Assembly: GCF_022605525.1 (NCBI RefSeq)
Contig: NZ_JAKQYJ010000002.1
Span: forward strand, 372,001 to 436,000
Source of the DNA: Porphyrobacter sp. GA68
GTDB taxonomy: Bacteria > Pseudomonadota > Alphaproteobacteria > Sphingomonadales > Sphingomonadaceae
Length of the DNA: 64,000 bases
Direction of reading: 5' to 3'
Shown piece after piece: positions 1 to 8,375 of this stretch. The position numbers and the translations under genes are program-made. Below the pieces are notes generated by a model. It did not search any database. It saw only the letters and a program-made list of their open reading frames with translations, and had not been told where the DNA came from. Position 1 is the first letter of the stretch. Every line of letters begins with the position of its first letter.

Positions 1-1054
1 CAGGGGTTCCGTCGAACCGTCCACGGTACATCAGCCCGCGGGTCCAGGCGAAAATGCTGGCGATAGGATTGGTGGAGGTTGCCTTGCCCTCCTGATGTTG
101 CCGATAGTGGCGCGTTACCGTGCCATGAGCGGCCTCCGCTTCAACCGTCTTGCCATCCGGGCTCATCAGAACGGATGTCATCAGGCCGAGCGAGCCGAAG
201 CCCTGCGCAACGATGTCGGACTGCACGTCGCCGTCGTAGTTCTTGCACGCCCACACAAACTTGCCGCTCCACTTAAGGGCGCTTGCAACCATGTCGTCGA
301 TCAGCCGGTGTTCGAAGTGGATTTTCTTCTCGGCGAACTTTTCGGCGAAGCCTTCGGTGTCGAATACCTCCTGGAAGAGATCCTTGAAACGACCGTCATA
401 GGCCTTGAGGATGGTATTCTTGGTGGAGAGATACACCGGCCAGCCAAGATTGTACCCGTAGTTGAAGCTGGCACGCGCGAAGTCACGAATGGAGTCGTCC
501 AGATTGTACATTGCCATGGCAACGCCGGGGCTGGGGAAATCAAAGACGTCGAGGTCGATGTTCTCGCCATCCTCTCCTTCGAAGACGAGCCGCAGCTTGC
601 CGGGGCCGGGGATCAGGGTGTCGGTAGCGCGGTACTGGTCCCCGAACGCATGGCGACCGACCACGATGGGATCGGTCCAGCCCGGAACCAGACGCGGCAC
701 ATTGTCGATGACGATCGGTTCCCTGAAAACCACGCCTCCCAGGATGTTGCGGATCGTCCCGTTGGGAGACTTCCACATCTTGCTGAGGCCGAACTCCTCC
801 ACCCGGGCTTCGTCGGGGGTGATGGTGGCGCATTTTACCCCGACACCATGTTTCTTGATGGCATTGGCTGCTTCAACCGTGATGCGATCTTCGGTTTCGT
901 CACGCTTCTCGATCGACAGGTCGTAGTACTTCAAGTCGATGTCGAGATAGGGCAGGATAAGCCGTTCACGGATCCACTGCCAGATAATGCGGGTCATTTC
1001 ATCGCCGTCTAGTTCGACGACGGGGTTTGCCACCTTGATCTTGTTCATTGCCAT
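1..1054 (-). CDS. icd: NADP-dependent isocitrate dehydrogenase, 3' end cut by window edge
   Basis: Oxidative decarboxylation of isocitrate to 2-oxoglutarate in the TCA cycle (cytoplasm). About 351 residues are visible; the family (eukaryote-like, dimeric IDH also common in alphaproteobacteria) is near 405, so roughly the last 50 residues lie outside the window. Seen: N-terminal [18 protein letters not shown], the substrate-loop motif SPNGTIRN at residues 96-103, a [11 protein letters not shown] segment and the cofactor-side segment [12 protein letters not shown]. Two in-frame ATG codons lie close together (1054 and 1048, giving MAMNKIKV); I chose the first. It is single-standing, with its own candidate promoter just upstream. 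Confidence 0.95.
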   Translation of the reverse strand, partial: MAMNKIKVANPVVELDGDEMTRIIWQWIRERLILPYLDIDLKYYDLSIEKRDETEDRITVEAANAIKKHGVGVKCATITPDEARVEEFGLSKMWKSPNGTIRNILGGVVFREPIVIDNVPRLVPGWTDPIVVGRHAFGDQYRATDTLIPGPGKLRLVFEGEDGENIDLDVFDFPSPGVAMAMYNLDDSIRDFARASFNYGYNLGWPVYLSTKNTILKAYDGRFKDLFQEVFDTEGFAEKFAEKKIHFEHRLIDDMVASALKWSGKFVWACKNYDGDVQSDIVAQGFGSLGLMTSVLMSPDGKTVEAEAAHGTVTRHYRQHQEGKATSTNPIASIFAWTRGLMYRGRFDGTP

Positions 1055-1081
1055 CCTGCTTGCTGGTACGGGTTGCGGCGG

Positions 1082-1109
1082 GCCATAGCATCTGACCGCC
1101 GCCAGGCAA
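1082..1109 (-). promoter_or_regulatory. Candidate sigma-70-type promoter of icd
   Basis: On the minus strand a TTGCCT hexamer (1104-1109) is followed after 16 bases by TATGGC (1082-1087), putting transcription start about 20 bases before the icd ATG. The form matches other candidates in this window (rpsA, dnaN, asd, rpsF). Inference by pattern only. Confidence 0.4.
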
Positions 1110-1157
1110 GGCGTGCGGCGGGATCTCAGCGTTACCGGATGGAAGGCAGGGGTTCGA

Positions 1158-1232
1158 TGGTGGGCGTAGGAAGGATTGAACTTCCGACCCCTGCGATGTC
1201 AACACAGTGCTCTACCACTGAGCTATACGCCC
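1158..1232 (-). tRNA. tRNA-Val (anticodon GAC)
   Basis: Read on the minus strand it folds into a full cloverleaf: acceptor GGGCGTA/TACGCCC, D arm GCTC...GAGC, anticodon stem CTGTG/CGCAG with loop TTGACAT (anticodon GAC, reads GUC Val codons), T arm GGAAG TTCAATC CTTCC. The 3' CCA is encoded (1158-1160). It lies between icd and cpdR, all on the same strand. Confidence 0.96.
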
Positions 1233-1272
1233 ACATCGAACTGTCACCGGCGGCTTGAGTGCCGGGTGGGTG

Positions 1273-1301
1273 CGTTTACTTGCGCGTTTTGACTGGCGCA
1301 A
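1273..1301 (-). promoter_or_regulatory. Candidate promoter of tRNA-Val
   Basis: Minus strand: TTGCGC (1296-1301), 17-base spacer, TAAACG (1273-1278), about 40 bases ahead of the mature tRNA 5' end. The same -10 hexamer with the same spacing stands before tRNA-Ala (37868-37896), which supports both calls. Confidence 0.45.
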
Positions 1302-1316
1302 GAGATAAAGCGCAAC

Positions 1317-1706
1317 CTAAAGCCAGAGGCGCGCGTCGCCTTCCAGAGTACGTTGCACTTCAAGCACAAGATCCCGCAAATGGAAGGGTTTCGACAGAAC
1401 CTTGGCATGCGGCTGCTCCCGGCTTGCCTTGAGCGTCACCGCGGCGAAACCGGTGATGAACATCACCTTGGTTGTAGGGCTGATCTTGTTGCAATGCTGC
1501 GCCAGTTCGATGCCGTCCATTTCCGGCATGACGATGTCGGACAGGAGGAGATCGAAGCGGGACTCTTCCAGCAGGGGGACTGCTGCCGTACCGCGGTCAA
1601 CCGTGACCACTTCATACCCGGCATTCTGCAGGGCTCGCTCCAGATAGGCGCGCATGGCCTCGTCGTCTTCGGCAAGGAGGATCCGGAAGGGTGTCGGTGC
1701 GGACAT
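1317..1706 (-). CDS. cpdR: Single-domain response regulator CpdR
   Basis: A 129-residue stand-alone receiver domain. In Caulobacter and relatives unphosphorylated CpdR directs ClpXP to the pole and primes degradation of cell-cycle substrates; phosphorylation by the CckA-ChpT relay switches it off. Seen: acidic pocket EDD at 13-15, phospho-acceptor D57 in LLLSDIVMP, conserved T85 in MFITGFAAV and K106 in LSKPFHL. The MFITGFAAV and SKPFHLRDLV segments are typical of CpdR rather than of generic CheY proteins. No output domain. It is divergent from the N-formylglutamate amidohydrolase gene; the intervening region carries CtrA-like half sites (see findings). Confidence 0.88.
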   Translation of the reverse strand: MSAPTPFRILLAEDDEAMRAYLERALQNAGYEVVTVDRGTAAVPLLEESRFDLLLSDIVMPEMDGIELAQHCNKISPTTKVMFITGFAAVTLKASREQPHAKVLSKPFHLRDLVLEVQRTLEGDARLWL

Positions 1707-1865
1707 GCTCTGCTCCTATTGCGAACCCATTAACAAACCCTTCCCGGCATGGCTAACAAATAGCTAATCATGCATCCTGTGCACAGTTGAGGCAGTCCGC
1801 TGCGCAGGCACGGCCCCTCTCCGGCCACCGCATCTGCTTTGACAAGCCAGGTGGCGCGCTTATGC

Positions 1866-2843
1866 ATGACATCGAAGATGGCGCGCGATACCGACCTCGC
1901 TGCATCGGCACAGCGGCCCCTGCGAGCCTTGCGCGGGTTCGTCTGCGAGCAGGGAGGCGTTGTTCCGCAAGATGGCGGAGCGGCGTTCACTCTGCTGCGG
2001 CCGGTAACCGCCAGTGTTCCCGTACTGATTTCCGTGCCTCACGCAGGCCGGCAGTATCCCGCCGCCATCCTTCAGCAGATGCGGCGCCCGGCGACCGACG
2101 CGTTGATGCTGGAAGACCGTCTGATTGACAGCGTTGCACAGGAAGTCGCTGAGGCCACCGGTGCCACGCTGCTGCTCGCAGAAGCGCCGCGGGCCATGAT
2201 CGATCTCAACCGGTCGCCGGACGACGTGGATTGGGAAATGGTTGAGCGGGGGAAGAAAGCGCCCCTTCATTCCGCCCGCAATCATCGGGCACGAAGCGGG
2301 CTGGGACTGGTGCCGAGGAGGTTGGCGCGGACTGGCGAAATCTGGACCACGCGGTTGAGCGCGGAGGAACTCGCAATGCGGATCGCGCAGATCCATACGC
2401 CCTATCACTCCGTGCTCGGGCGCCTGCTCGCCGACATGCACACGGGCTGGGGCGCGGCGCTGCTGATTGATCTGCATTCCATGCCGCCGCTCGGACAGCA
2501 ATCCGGTCAACTGGCACCCGCCGGTTACGTGCTGGGCGATCGGTTCGGGGCTTCCTGCGCAGCCGCGATCTCCAGCTTTGCCCTGCAGCAACTGGAAAAG
2601 TTCCGGCGGGTCGCGCACAACCTGCCGTATGCGGGTGGCTATGTTCTCGACCGGCACGGCCAGCCCCGTCGGAACATTCATGCCCTGCAACTGGAGGTCT
2701 GCCGCTCGCTTTACCTCGACGCATCGATGACAAACCTGGGTGCGCGCCATTCCGCCGTAGCAAGAGAACTTGCGGCCGTAATCTCCGCCTTGGCGGCGGA
2801 GGTGGAATGGCTTGGCCGCAGTCAAGTGCAGGCGGCGGAATAA
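1866..2843 (+). CDS. N-formylglutamate amidohydrolase family protein
   Basis: About 325 residues of the FGase family (PF05013), metal-dependent amidases named for hydrolysis of N-formyl-L-glutamate in histidine catabolism. Seen: SVPHAGRQYP near the N-terminus, NRSPDDVDW, and DLHSMPP in the second half, which carry the histidines and acids expected at the metal site. No other hut gene is nearby, so the true substrate is open and the hutG symbol is not warranted. An in-frame upstream ATG at 1839 exists; I prefer 1866 because family homology begins well downstream. It is followed at once by an intrinsic terminator that belongs to a minus-strand transcript. Confidence 0.8.
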   Translation: MTSKMARDTDLAASAQRPLRALRGFVCEQGGVVPQDGGAAFTLLRPVTASVPVLISVPHAGRQYPAAILQQMRRPATDALMLEDRLIDSVAQEVAEATGATLLLAEAPRAMIDLNRSPDDVDWEMVERGKKAPLHSARNHRARSGLGLVPRRLARTGEIWTTRLSAEELAMRIAQIHTPYHSVLGRLLADMHTGWGAALLIDLHSMPPLGQQSGQLAPAGYVLGDRFGASCAAAISSFALQQLEKFRRVAHNLPYAGGYVLDRHGQPRRNIHALQLEVCRSLYLDASMTNLGARHSAVARELAAVISALAAEVEWLGRSQVQAAE

Positions 2844-2875
2844 AAAACCACCCCGTGCCGAAAGCACGAGGTGGT
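2841..2875 (-). terminator. Rho-independent terminator of the minus-strand small RNA
   Basis: Read on the minus strand, ACCACC-CGTGC pairs with GCACG-GGTGGT around a small TTTCG-type loop (2847-2875, one internal mismatch) and is followed directly by six T. There is no T run on the plus strand, so it terminates minus-strand transcripts and not the amidohydrolase gene. Confidence 0.75.
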
Positions 2876-2948
2876 CAAGGTTCAGGGAGGAGGCGCGGCG
2901 TTAGCCGCACCAGCCGGGCAGGCAATGAGGGGGGAAGCGCTGCCCGGT
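2842..2948 (-). ncRNA. Candidate trans-acting small RNA with CCUCCUCCC anti-Shine-Dalgarno motif
   Basis: A 190-base gap between two genes holds, on the minus strand, a complete sRNA layout of about 107 nt. It starts with hairpin 1 (2914-2947, stem CCGGGCAG/CTGCCCGG, loop containing CUUCCCCCCUC), then a short hairpin 2 (2895-2908, GCGGC/GCCGC, loop UAAC), then a single-stranded CCUCCUCCC (2885-2893), then an intrinsic terminator with a U6 tail. A promoter-like pair upstream puts the start within a base or so of hairpin 1. Alphaproteobacteria are known to use families of sRNAs with C/U-rich anti-SD motifs in loops and linkers, often stress-linked; that this one belongs to them is inference. 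No ORF with an SD fits inside. Confidence 0.6.
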
Positions 2949-2954
2949 AATCTC

Positions 2955-2982
2955 TATGTAAGGTCGTGCGATCGACGTTCAA
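2955..2982 (-). promoter_or_regulatory. Candidate promoter of the small RNA
   Basis: Minus strand: TTGAAC (2977-2982), 16-base spacer, TACATA (2955-2960). Counting 7 bases on gives a start near 2948, exactly before the first sRNA hairpin. Confidence 0.4.
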
Positions 2983-3065
2983 GCGCCGCTCGGGTATTTT
3001 GTTAACCTTTTTTTCCGCGCCGGCACGGGATGGAGCGACAGCAATTCAAATCAGTTGAACTACAT

Positions 3066-3845
3066 TCAGTTGGGCTGCGCCATGTTAGCCTGCGGCACCA
3101 GTCCAAGCTGCGCCTGCCTGGCGAAGATCACGCGCATCAGATCGAGCGAGAAGATCTGAGCGAACACCAGCGGCAGCATGCCGTTTTGATTCCAGGCACG
3201 CAGCTGGTCACCCCGCAATTCGCGCAGCTTGTCCTGATCGATCATCTGGAAACCGCGGTAGATGAATGGCTTGTCACCTTGATCCGGTTGGGTGATGGCA
3301 ACTTCTCCGTCCATCAGGAGATTGTGCTTCTGCAATTCTTCCATGAACAACCGCGTCCGGTGCCCGGCCTGTTCGAACTGCTCGCAGAACTGAAGCACCC
3401 GCTGCGTTCCTTCCGACGGGTTGCCATCAGTGAACAGCTCTTCACCCTCGTCGAAGTCGCCGATGTTGTCGGCAGTCGGATCGAAGCACAGCGACAGATC
3501 CTCGCTGTCCTGCCGCAGCTTGGCGAGGATGAAGGGATAGCGGCGGATGTAGGCTGGAATATAAATCGGTTCTTCGACTTTGCCCTGTTCGTTGACGAAA
3601 ACATTAACGCCTTCGTTCATACCCATCAAAGCCAGCGGAACAGGATTATCGCCCGAGGAGAAAACGACGGGGAAGTGCCGCTGCGCCTGCACCATCTCGT
3701 CGACGGTGAGCGGAATGGCGTGTTGCCCGACGAGCCACTGCGCCGTGTCCGACCCTTTCACCCGCCAGGTGGCATGATCGTTGGAATTGAGCGGCATCAA
3801 ATCCTTGTAGAACAGGGGCAGGGCTGGTTGCGGCACACTGGCCAT
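3066..3845 (-). CDS. SapC family protein
   Basis: 259 residues matching the SapC family (PF07277), named after an S-layer-associated Campylobacter protein and common in Caulobacterales and sphingomonads, usually without known function. Seen: an N-terminal PLFYKDLMPLNSNDH segment, then PIYIPAYIRRYPF and LCFDPTADNIG in the middle and ALPLVFAQIFSLD-like sequence near the C-terminus. No signal peptide or membrane segment. Many relatives sit beside tryptophan halogenases and TonB receptors; here it stands alone between the sRNA and an FAD dehydrogenase. The start ATG at 3845 has a GGAG-type ribosome site upstream. Confidence 0.85.
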   Translation of the reverse strand: MASVPQPALPLFYKDLMPLNSNDHATWRVKGSDTAQWLVGQHAIPLTVDEMVQAQRHFPVVFSSGDNPVPLALMGMNEGVNVFVNEQGKVEEPIYIPAYIRRYPFILAKLRQDSEDLSLCFDPTADNIGDFDEGEELFTDGNPSEGTQRVLQFCEQFEQAGHRTRLFMEELQKHNLLMDGEVAITQPDQGDKPFIYRGFQMIDQDKLRELRGDQLRAWNQNGMLPLVFAQIFSLDLMRVIFARQAQLGLVPQANMAQPN

Positions 3846-3916
3846 AAGAACTCTCCGGTAAAAAGGACTAAGCGATTGCGGAAGCGGCGCGAGACGCCAT
3901 GGATTGCGCGCGCGCC

Positions 3917-5389
3917 TTACGAAACAGAATGGTCACGCGCAAGCGGGACGAGTTTGCCCGGATTGAGCAGTCCGGCCGGATCCAAGGCGCGCTTGACGGC
4001 TCTCATCAGATCAAGCGCGACGGGATCATGCGTGCGCGCCAGCGTCGCCAGCTTGTCCTGTCCGATGCCGTGTTCGGCGGAGATTGTGCCGCCGAACTGC
4101 GTGATACGGTCATACACAAACGCGCTTATATCCCGCGCCAGCCCCTTGGCCCAGTCGGCAGGGGCGTCCCGAGGCGCCACCACATGGAAATGAATGTTGC
4201 CGTCGCCAAGATGACCGAAGGCGCGCACATCGTGGAGCGGAAAACGATCCACAACCTCCCGTCCAAGCTGCTCAACGACGGCCGGCATCGCGTCGGGGGG
4301 CACGGCTATATCGTGTTGCACGGCGGGGCCGCGCGCCTTTTCCGCAGGCGCGATGGATTCGCGCAGCAGCCACAGTGCATCGGCCTGCGCGTCGCTGGCA
4401 GCGATTACCGCATCCTGGCAGAGACCTTGCGCAAGCGCCTGCGCCAGGCACTGTTCCACCTGGGCTCGCAATCCGTCGGCGGTCCGCTCGCCGCCGGCGA
4501 ATTCCAGCAGCGCGTGCCAGGGATGCTGCGCTGGCAAAGGCGCCCGCGCGGCGGGGAGGAAGTCCAGTACGTTGTCGAGGCAGGCCTGCGGCAGGACCTC
4601 GAACCCTTCCAACCTTTCGTTCAGTGTACTCTGACATAGCAGAAGCAGGTTCCGGGCATCGGCAAGACTGCGGACGCCGGCCCAGACTACCACGCGTTCC
4701 GCAATGGCTGGAACAAGCCTTACCTGCACCTGTGTGATGATGCCCAGCGTCCCCTCGGAACCAATAAACAGCTGTTTGAGATCGAAGCCTCGGTTATCCT
4801 TGTGCAGGCCTTGATCCGCGGCAAGCACACGCCGGTCGGGCAGCACGACTTCGAGGCCGAGTGTCAGACGCCGCATGGTGCCATGGCGAAGCACTTGCGT
4901 GCCCCCTGCGTTGGTGCTGACCAGGCCACCGATCGTCGCCGACCCTTTCCCGCCCAACGTCAGCGGAAATCGCAGGTCGTGCCCTGCGGCCGCCTCGTGC
5001 AGGTTCTGGAGGATTACGCCGGCTCCGCACGTTGCGGTGGCCGCCTCGGGCTTGATGGCAAGATCAGTCAATCGCCTGGTGGAAAGCAGCAGCTGCGTGC
5101 CGCTGTCATCGGGCGTTGCTCCGCCTACCATGCCGCTGTTGCCGCCCTGCGTAACGATCGGCACGCCATTGTCGGCACACAAGCCGACCACGGCAGCAAC
5201 CTCCATCGTGTTCGCGGGAGACACCATCGCCAGCGGCCGCCCGGTATAGCGACCTCGCCAGTCAGTCAGCCACCCGTCCATCCCCGCGACGTCCGACGTC
5301 ACCCATTTCGCGCCAAGTGCAGCGGTCAGCTTTTCCAGAAGCGCACCAGGACCCGATTGCCGTGCCTGACCCGAATGTGACATGATCAT
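3917..5389 (-). CDS. FAD-binding 2-hydroxyacid dehydrogenase (GlcD / D-2-hydroxyglutarate dehydrogenase type)
   Basis: 490 residues with the PCMH-type FAD fold (about residues 50-230; QGGNSGMVGG at 81-90) followed by an FAD-linked oxidase C-terminal domain (about 240-480) with the signature GHLGDGNIHFHV and a C-terminal ALDPAGLLNPGK. Family members oxidise D-lactate, glycolate or D-2-hydroxyglutarate to the 2-oxoacid and pass electrons to quinone or an electron carrier. There is no glcE/glcF next door, so D-2-hydroxyglutarate or D-lactate is more likely than glycolate; this is inference. Start: ATG 5389 or ATG 5383 (MIMSHS); the AGGG motif is better spaced for 5383. Confidence 0.85.
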   Translation of the reverse strand: MIMSHSGQARQSGPGALLEKLTAALGAKWVTSDVAGMDGWLTDWRGRYTGRPLAMVSPANTMEVAAVVGLCADNGVPIVTQGGNSGMVGGATPDDSGTQLLLSTRRLTDLAIKPEAATATCGAGVILQNLHEAAAGHDLRFPLTLGGKGSATIGGLVSTNAGGTQVLRHGTMRRLTLGLEVVLPDRRVLAADQGLHKDNRGFDLKQLFIGSEGTLGIITQVQVRLVPAIAERVVVWAGVRSLADARNLLLLCQSTLNERLEGFEVLPQACLDNVLDFLPAARAPLPAQHPWHALLEFAGGERTADGLRAQVEQCLAQALAQGLCQDAVIAASDAQADALWLLRESIAPAEKARGPAVQHDIAVPPDAMPAVVEQLGREVVDRFPLHDVRAFGHLGDGNIHFHVVAPRDAPADWAKGLARDISAFVYDRITQFGGTISAEHGIGQDKLATLARTHDPVALDLMRAVKRALDPAGLLNPGKLVPLARDHSVS

Positions 5390-5519
5390 CCCTGAGACAT
5401 AGGGTAGCAGCCCAGCTTAGCCAAACCGGATTAAGCCGGTGTTCAAGGCAGCTGTATATGGACCGGCAGGCGCACCGGCCGCAATGCGCGCGGTCCAGAA
5501 GGAGGGCGAGTTTCAAGCA

Positions 5520-5984
5520 ATGAGCATCCTTGCGCTTCTTCTTGCCCCGACCCTGCTTTTCCTGCCCACTTACCCTGCGGCGCCGGAAGTGCGCGCATCG
5601 CAGCAGGTTCGCATCGAACAGAGGGTGATCATTCGGATCGGTCCAAGCAGTGGAACGGCACGACCAGCCTCGCTGGCGGGGGCCAACCCGTCCGTTCCGT
5701 TCCGCATCGTGGAACGGCCTCTGCAAGGCTGCATCCCGGTCGGTGCCATTGCCGGCGTGGCGGCAGAGCGTGGCGATCGTCTGCGCCTGTACATGCGCAA
5801 CCGACAGCTGCTGACCTTGCGGTTCGACAAGAGCTGTCAGACGGAAGCGTTCTATTCCGGCTTCTATGTCGAACAGAACGGCGATGGCATGCTGTGTCCC
5901 GCGCGCGATGTGCTGCATTCCCGGTCGGGCGTCCGCTGTTCCGTGGGCAGGATCAACCGGCTGGTGGCGGAACCGGCTCCATAG
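5520..5984 (+). CDS. Small secreted protein of unknown function
   Basis: 154 residues; not recognised. I start it at ATG 5520 because a strong AAGGAGGG site lies 12-20 bases upstream and the resulting N-terminus (MSILALLLAPTLLFLPTY) looks like a signal peptide or membrane anchor. The rest is basic and holds cysteines in GCIPVGAIAG, KSCQTEAF, MLCPARD and VRCSVGR, enough for two disulfides, which would fit a periplasmic location. It is divergent from the FAD dehydrogenase and about 100 bases ahead of the DEAD-box helicase gene. Confidence 0.6.
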   Translation: MSILALLLAPTLLFLPTYPAAPEVRASQQVRIEQRVIIRIGPSSGTARPASLAGANPSVPFRIVERPLQGCIPVGAIAGVAAERGDRLRLYMRNRQLLTLRFDKSCQTEAFYSGFYVEQNGDGMLCPARDVLHSRSGVRCSVGRINRLVAEPAP

Positions 5985-6091
5985 GGTGAAGCCATCTCCA
6001 CCCGGCTTGACTTTGTCGCAGGTTCCGGCGTAGCGCGACCCCACTGGTGCCGCCATTGCCGCACTGTTGTTCCGGAACCATATCCCGCTCC

Positions 6092-7426
6092 ATGACCTTT
6101 GCCAATCTCGGCTTGTCGCCTGAACTGCTCAAGGCAGTGAATGATGCGGGCTATTCAGAGCCTACGCCGATCCAGGCGCAGGCCATTCCCGCCATGCTCA
6201 TGATGAAAGACATCATCGGCATAGCCCAGACCGGCACAGGCAAGACCGCCAGTTTCGTGTTGCCGATGATCGACATCCTGCATCACGGACGCAGACGCGC
6301 CAGGATGCCGCGATCTCTCATCCTCGAGCCGACACGCGAACTCGCCGCGCAGGTGGCCGAGAACTTCGAGAAGTACGGGGTCAATCACGATCTGAAGATG
6401 ACGCTGCTTATTGGCGGTGTGCAGATGGGCGATCAGGTAAAGGCGCTGGACGAAGGTGTGGACGTGCTGATTGCCACCCCTGGCCGACTGATGGACCTGT
6501 TCGAGCGGGGCAAGATCCTATTGACCGGATGCGAGATGCTGGTCATCGACGAAGCTGACCGGATGCTCGACATGGGTTTCATACCCGATATCGAGTTCAT
6601 CTGCGAAAAGCTGCCCAAGAACCGGCAGACCGTGCTGTTTTCTGCAACCATGCCGCCGCCCATTGAAAAGCTGGGCCAGAAGTTCCTCGACAATCCGAAG
6701 CGGATTGAAGTGAGCCGGGCGGCGTCCACCAACAAGGACATCACTCAGTACAAGGTTCAGGTGGGCGCGCGGGAGAAGCGGGAACGGCTGCGCTGGCTGT
6801 TACGCAACGACGATGTCAAGACGGCCATCATCTTTGCCAATCGCAAGACGACTGTGCGCGAACTCAGTCAAAGCCTCGCCCGTCACGGGTTCGCCACGGG
6901 CGAAATCCATGGCGACATGGATCAGTCCAGCCGGATTCGCGAACTCGATCGCTTCAAGGCGGGCGACATCAACATTCTGGTCGCGTCGGACGTTGCGGCA
7001 CGCGGTCTGGACATCAAGGGCGTCAGCCATGTCTTCAACTTCGACACGCCTTGGCATCCGGACGATTATGTCCACCGGATCGGGCGGACCGGGCGCGCCG
7101 GAGCGAAGGGCAGGGCCTTTACCTTCGTGACCAAAGAGGACGCAGAGGCGATTGCCAATGTCGAAAAGCTGACCGGCCTCGACATCCCGCAATATGAATT
7201 GCCGGAGCCAAGCAAGGCGGAGCGAGTAAGCATTCCTGCCGAGGTTCGCTCCCCTGCGCAGGAGCGGCCAAGCAGCGCGCCCCGACAAGCGGCAGCATCT
7301 TCCCGGAAGCGGACGTCCTCTGCAACACGCAAGGCTGACGCCAAGGTCGTTCCGGACGACAGCAGTTCTTCTCCTGGCGAGTGGTTCGGTCCAGTCCCGC
7401 AATTCCTGAGTCAGTCGGCACTGTAG
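6092..7426 (+). CDS. DEAD-box ATP-dependent RNA helicase (RhlE-like)
   Basis: 444 residues. RNA unwinding in ribosome assembly or RNA decay. All motifs are visible: Q motif EPTPIQAQAIP (23-33), motif I AQTGTGKT (45-52), PTRELAAQ, DEAD (motif II) in VIDEADRMLDMGF, SAT, then in the second RecA domain ARGLDIKGV and HRIGRTGRAG. From about residue 375 a basic, low-complexity tail (Ser/Arg/Ala/Lys) follows, as in RhlE/SrmB-type enzymes, likely for RNA binding. The ATG at 6092 gives the canonical MTFANLGLSPELLKAV start; longer forms add no homologous sequence. Confidence 0.92.
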   Translation: MTFANLGLSPELLKAVNDAGYSEPTPIQAQAIPAMLMMKDIIGIAQTGTGKTASFVLPMIDILHHGRRRARMPRSLILEPTRELAAQVAENFEKYGVNHDLKMTLLIGGVQMGDQVKALDEGVDVLIATPGRLMDLFERGKILLTGCEMLVIDEADRMLDMGFIPDIEFICEKLPKNRQTVLFSATMPPPIEKLGQKFLDNPKRIEVSRAASTNKDITQYKVQVGAREKRERLRWLLRNDDVKTAIIFANRKTTVRELSQSLARHGFATGEIHGDMDQSSRIRELDRFKAGDINILVASDVAARGLDIKGVSHVFNFDTPWHPDDYVHRIGRTGRAGAKGRAFTFVTKEDAEAIANVEKLTGLDIPQYELPEPSKAERVSIPAEVRSPAQERPSSAPRQAAASSRKRTSSATRKADAKVVPDDSSSSPGEWFGPVPQFLSQSAL

Positions 7427-7482
7427 TAGAGGATAGGCGGGGTTTTACCTGCGGGTAAGGATTGCTCGCTATCGCTTCCCGG

Positions 7483-8325
7483 ATGGAAGTGTTCGTCGAG
7501 CCGGCCAAGGGAACTCTTCTGCTGCTGAGCGTGATGGGCGTAGGCTTCGGTCTGCTGGCCCTGGCGACGAAAGGCGCCGCGTTCGTCGCAGCCATACAGC
7601 GCGTGCGAGCGGAATTCGCCACCAACCTCGCGCTGGCATTGTTCAACGGGATAATCCTCGCCCCGCTGTTCTTCTGGCCCGGCGAGTTCGTGCAGAAAAC
7701 GCTTTCCGCCTCTGCGGCCGTGACTGCCTTCTGGAACGGCTGGCACCCTGTGGTCGTGGTGGTGCTCACCATTCTGGTCGCAGATTTCGTCGTGTACTGG
7801 CGGCACCGCATGGAACACCATCCGCTGCTGTGGCGGTTTCACGCAACTCATCATGCGGATACCCACTATCACTGGCTGACGACCCTCAGAAAACACCCGG
7901 TCAGCAAGCTGCTCAGCGTAGTCATCGACGCCTGCCTGCTGTTTGTGATGGGCTTCCCCGCCTGGGCCATCGCCACCGCAGCCCTGGTGCGCAACTTCTG
8001 GGGGTTCTTTGTCCACGCGGACGTGCCGTGGACGCTGGGCATCTTCGGCCGGTGGCTGATTTCGCCTGCCGCGCATCGTCTGCATCACATCCGGGACGAA
8101 GCGCTGATGGGCGCGAACTTTGGCAACACGGTGACGTTGTGGGACCGGCTGTTCGGCACTTACGTCGATCCCACCCCGCACGTCGCTTGCGAAACCGGCA
8201 TTGCCGAAGGGACGAGAGGCTTCCTGGGCGAACTCGCACGGCCATGGGAGCGACGCTATCGCCTCGGCAACAGCGAAGACCGCGCCGCCCCCGCTACGCC
8301 CACCTGTCCTCAAGCGCGCGGCTAG
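7483..8325 (+). CDS. Sterol desaturase / fatty acid hydroxylase superfamily membrane protein
   Basis: About 280 residues, integral membrane. The three histidine clusters that bind the di-iron centre are visible in order: HRMEHH, HATHHADTHYH and HRLHHIRDE, plus a fourth-type region near the C-terminus of the domain (NTVTLWDRLFGT). Several hydrophobic segments precede and separate them. Members hydroxylate or desaturate sterols, fatty acids, carotenoids or hopanoid-type lipids; the substrate cannot be told from sequence. The start is uncertain: ATG 7483 (MEVFVEPAKG) or a TTG at 7462 directly after a TAAGGA site. It is followed by a convergent PEP-CTERM gene. Confidence 0.82.
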   Translation: MEVFVEPAKGTLLLLSVMGVGFGLLALATKGAAFVAAIQRVRAEFATNLALALFNGIILAPLFFWPGEFVQKTLSASAAVTAFWNGWHPVVVVVLTILVADFVVYWRHRMEHHPLLWRFHATHHADTHYHWLTTLRKHPVSKLLSVVIDACLLFVMGFPAWAIATAALVRNFWGFFVHADVPWTLGIFGRWLISPAAHRLHHIRDEALMGANFGNTVTLWDRLFGTYVDPTPHVACETGIAEGTRGFLGELARPWERRYRLGNSEDRAAPATPTCPQARG

Positions 8326-8375
8326 CGGGGAGGAGCGCGGCGTCCGCTATTACTCGAGCCGCCGCGCAAATCCTC

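Noticed and set aside
95-1012. 305-residue plus-strand frame
   Set aside because: Antisense to icd.
2847-2947. Three hairpins read as the terminator of the amidohydrolase gene
   Set aside because: The only T run is on the minus strand, and the three stems plus anti-SD stretch fit a minus-strand sRNA better.
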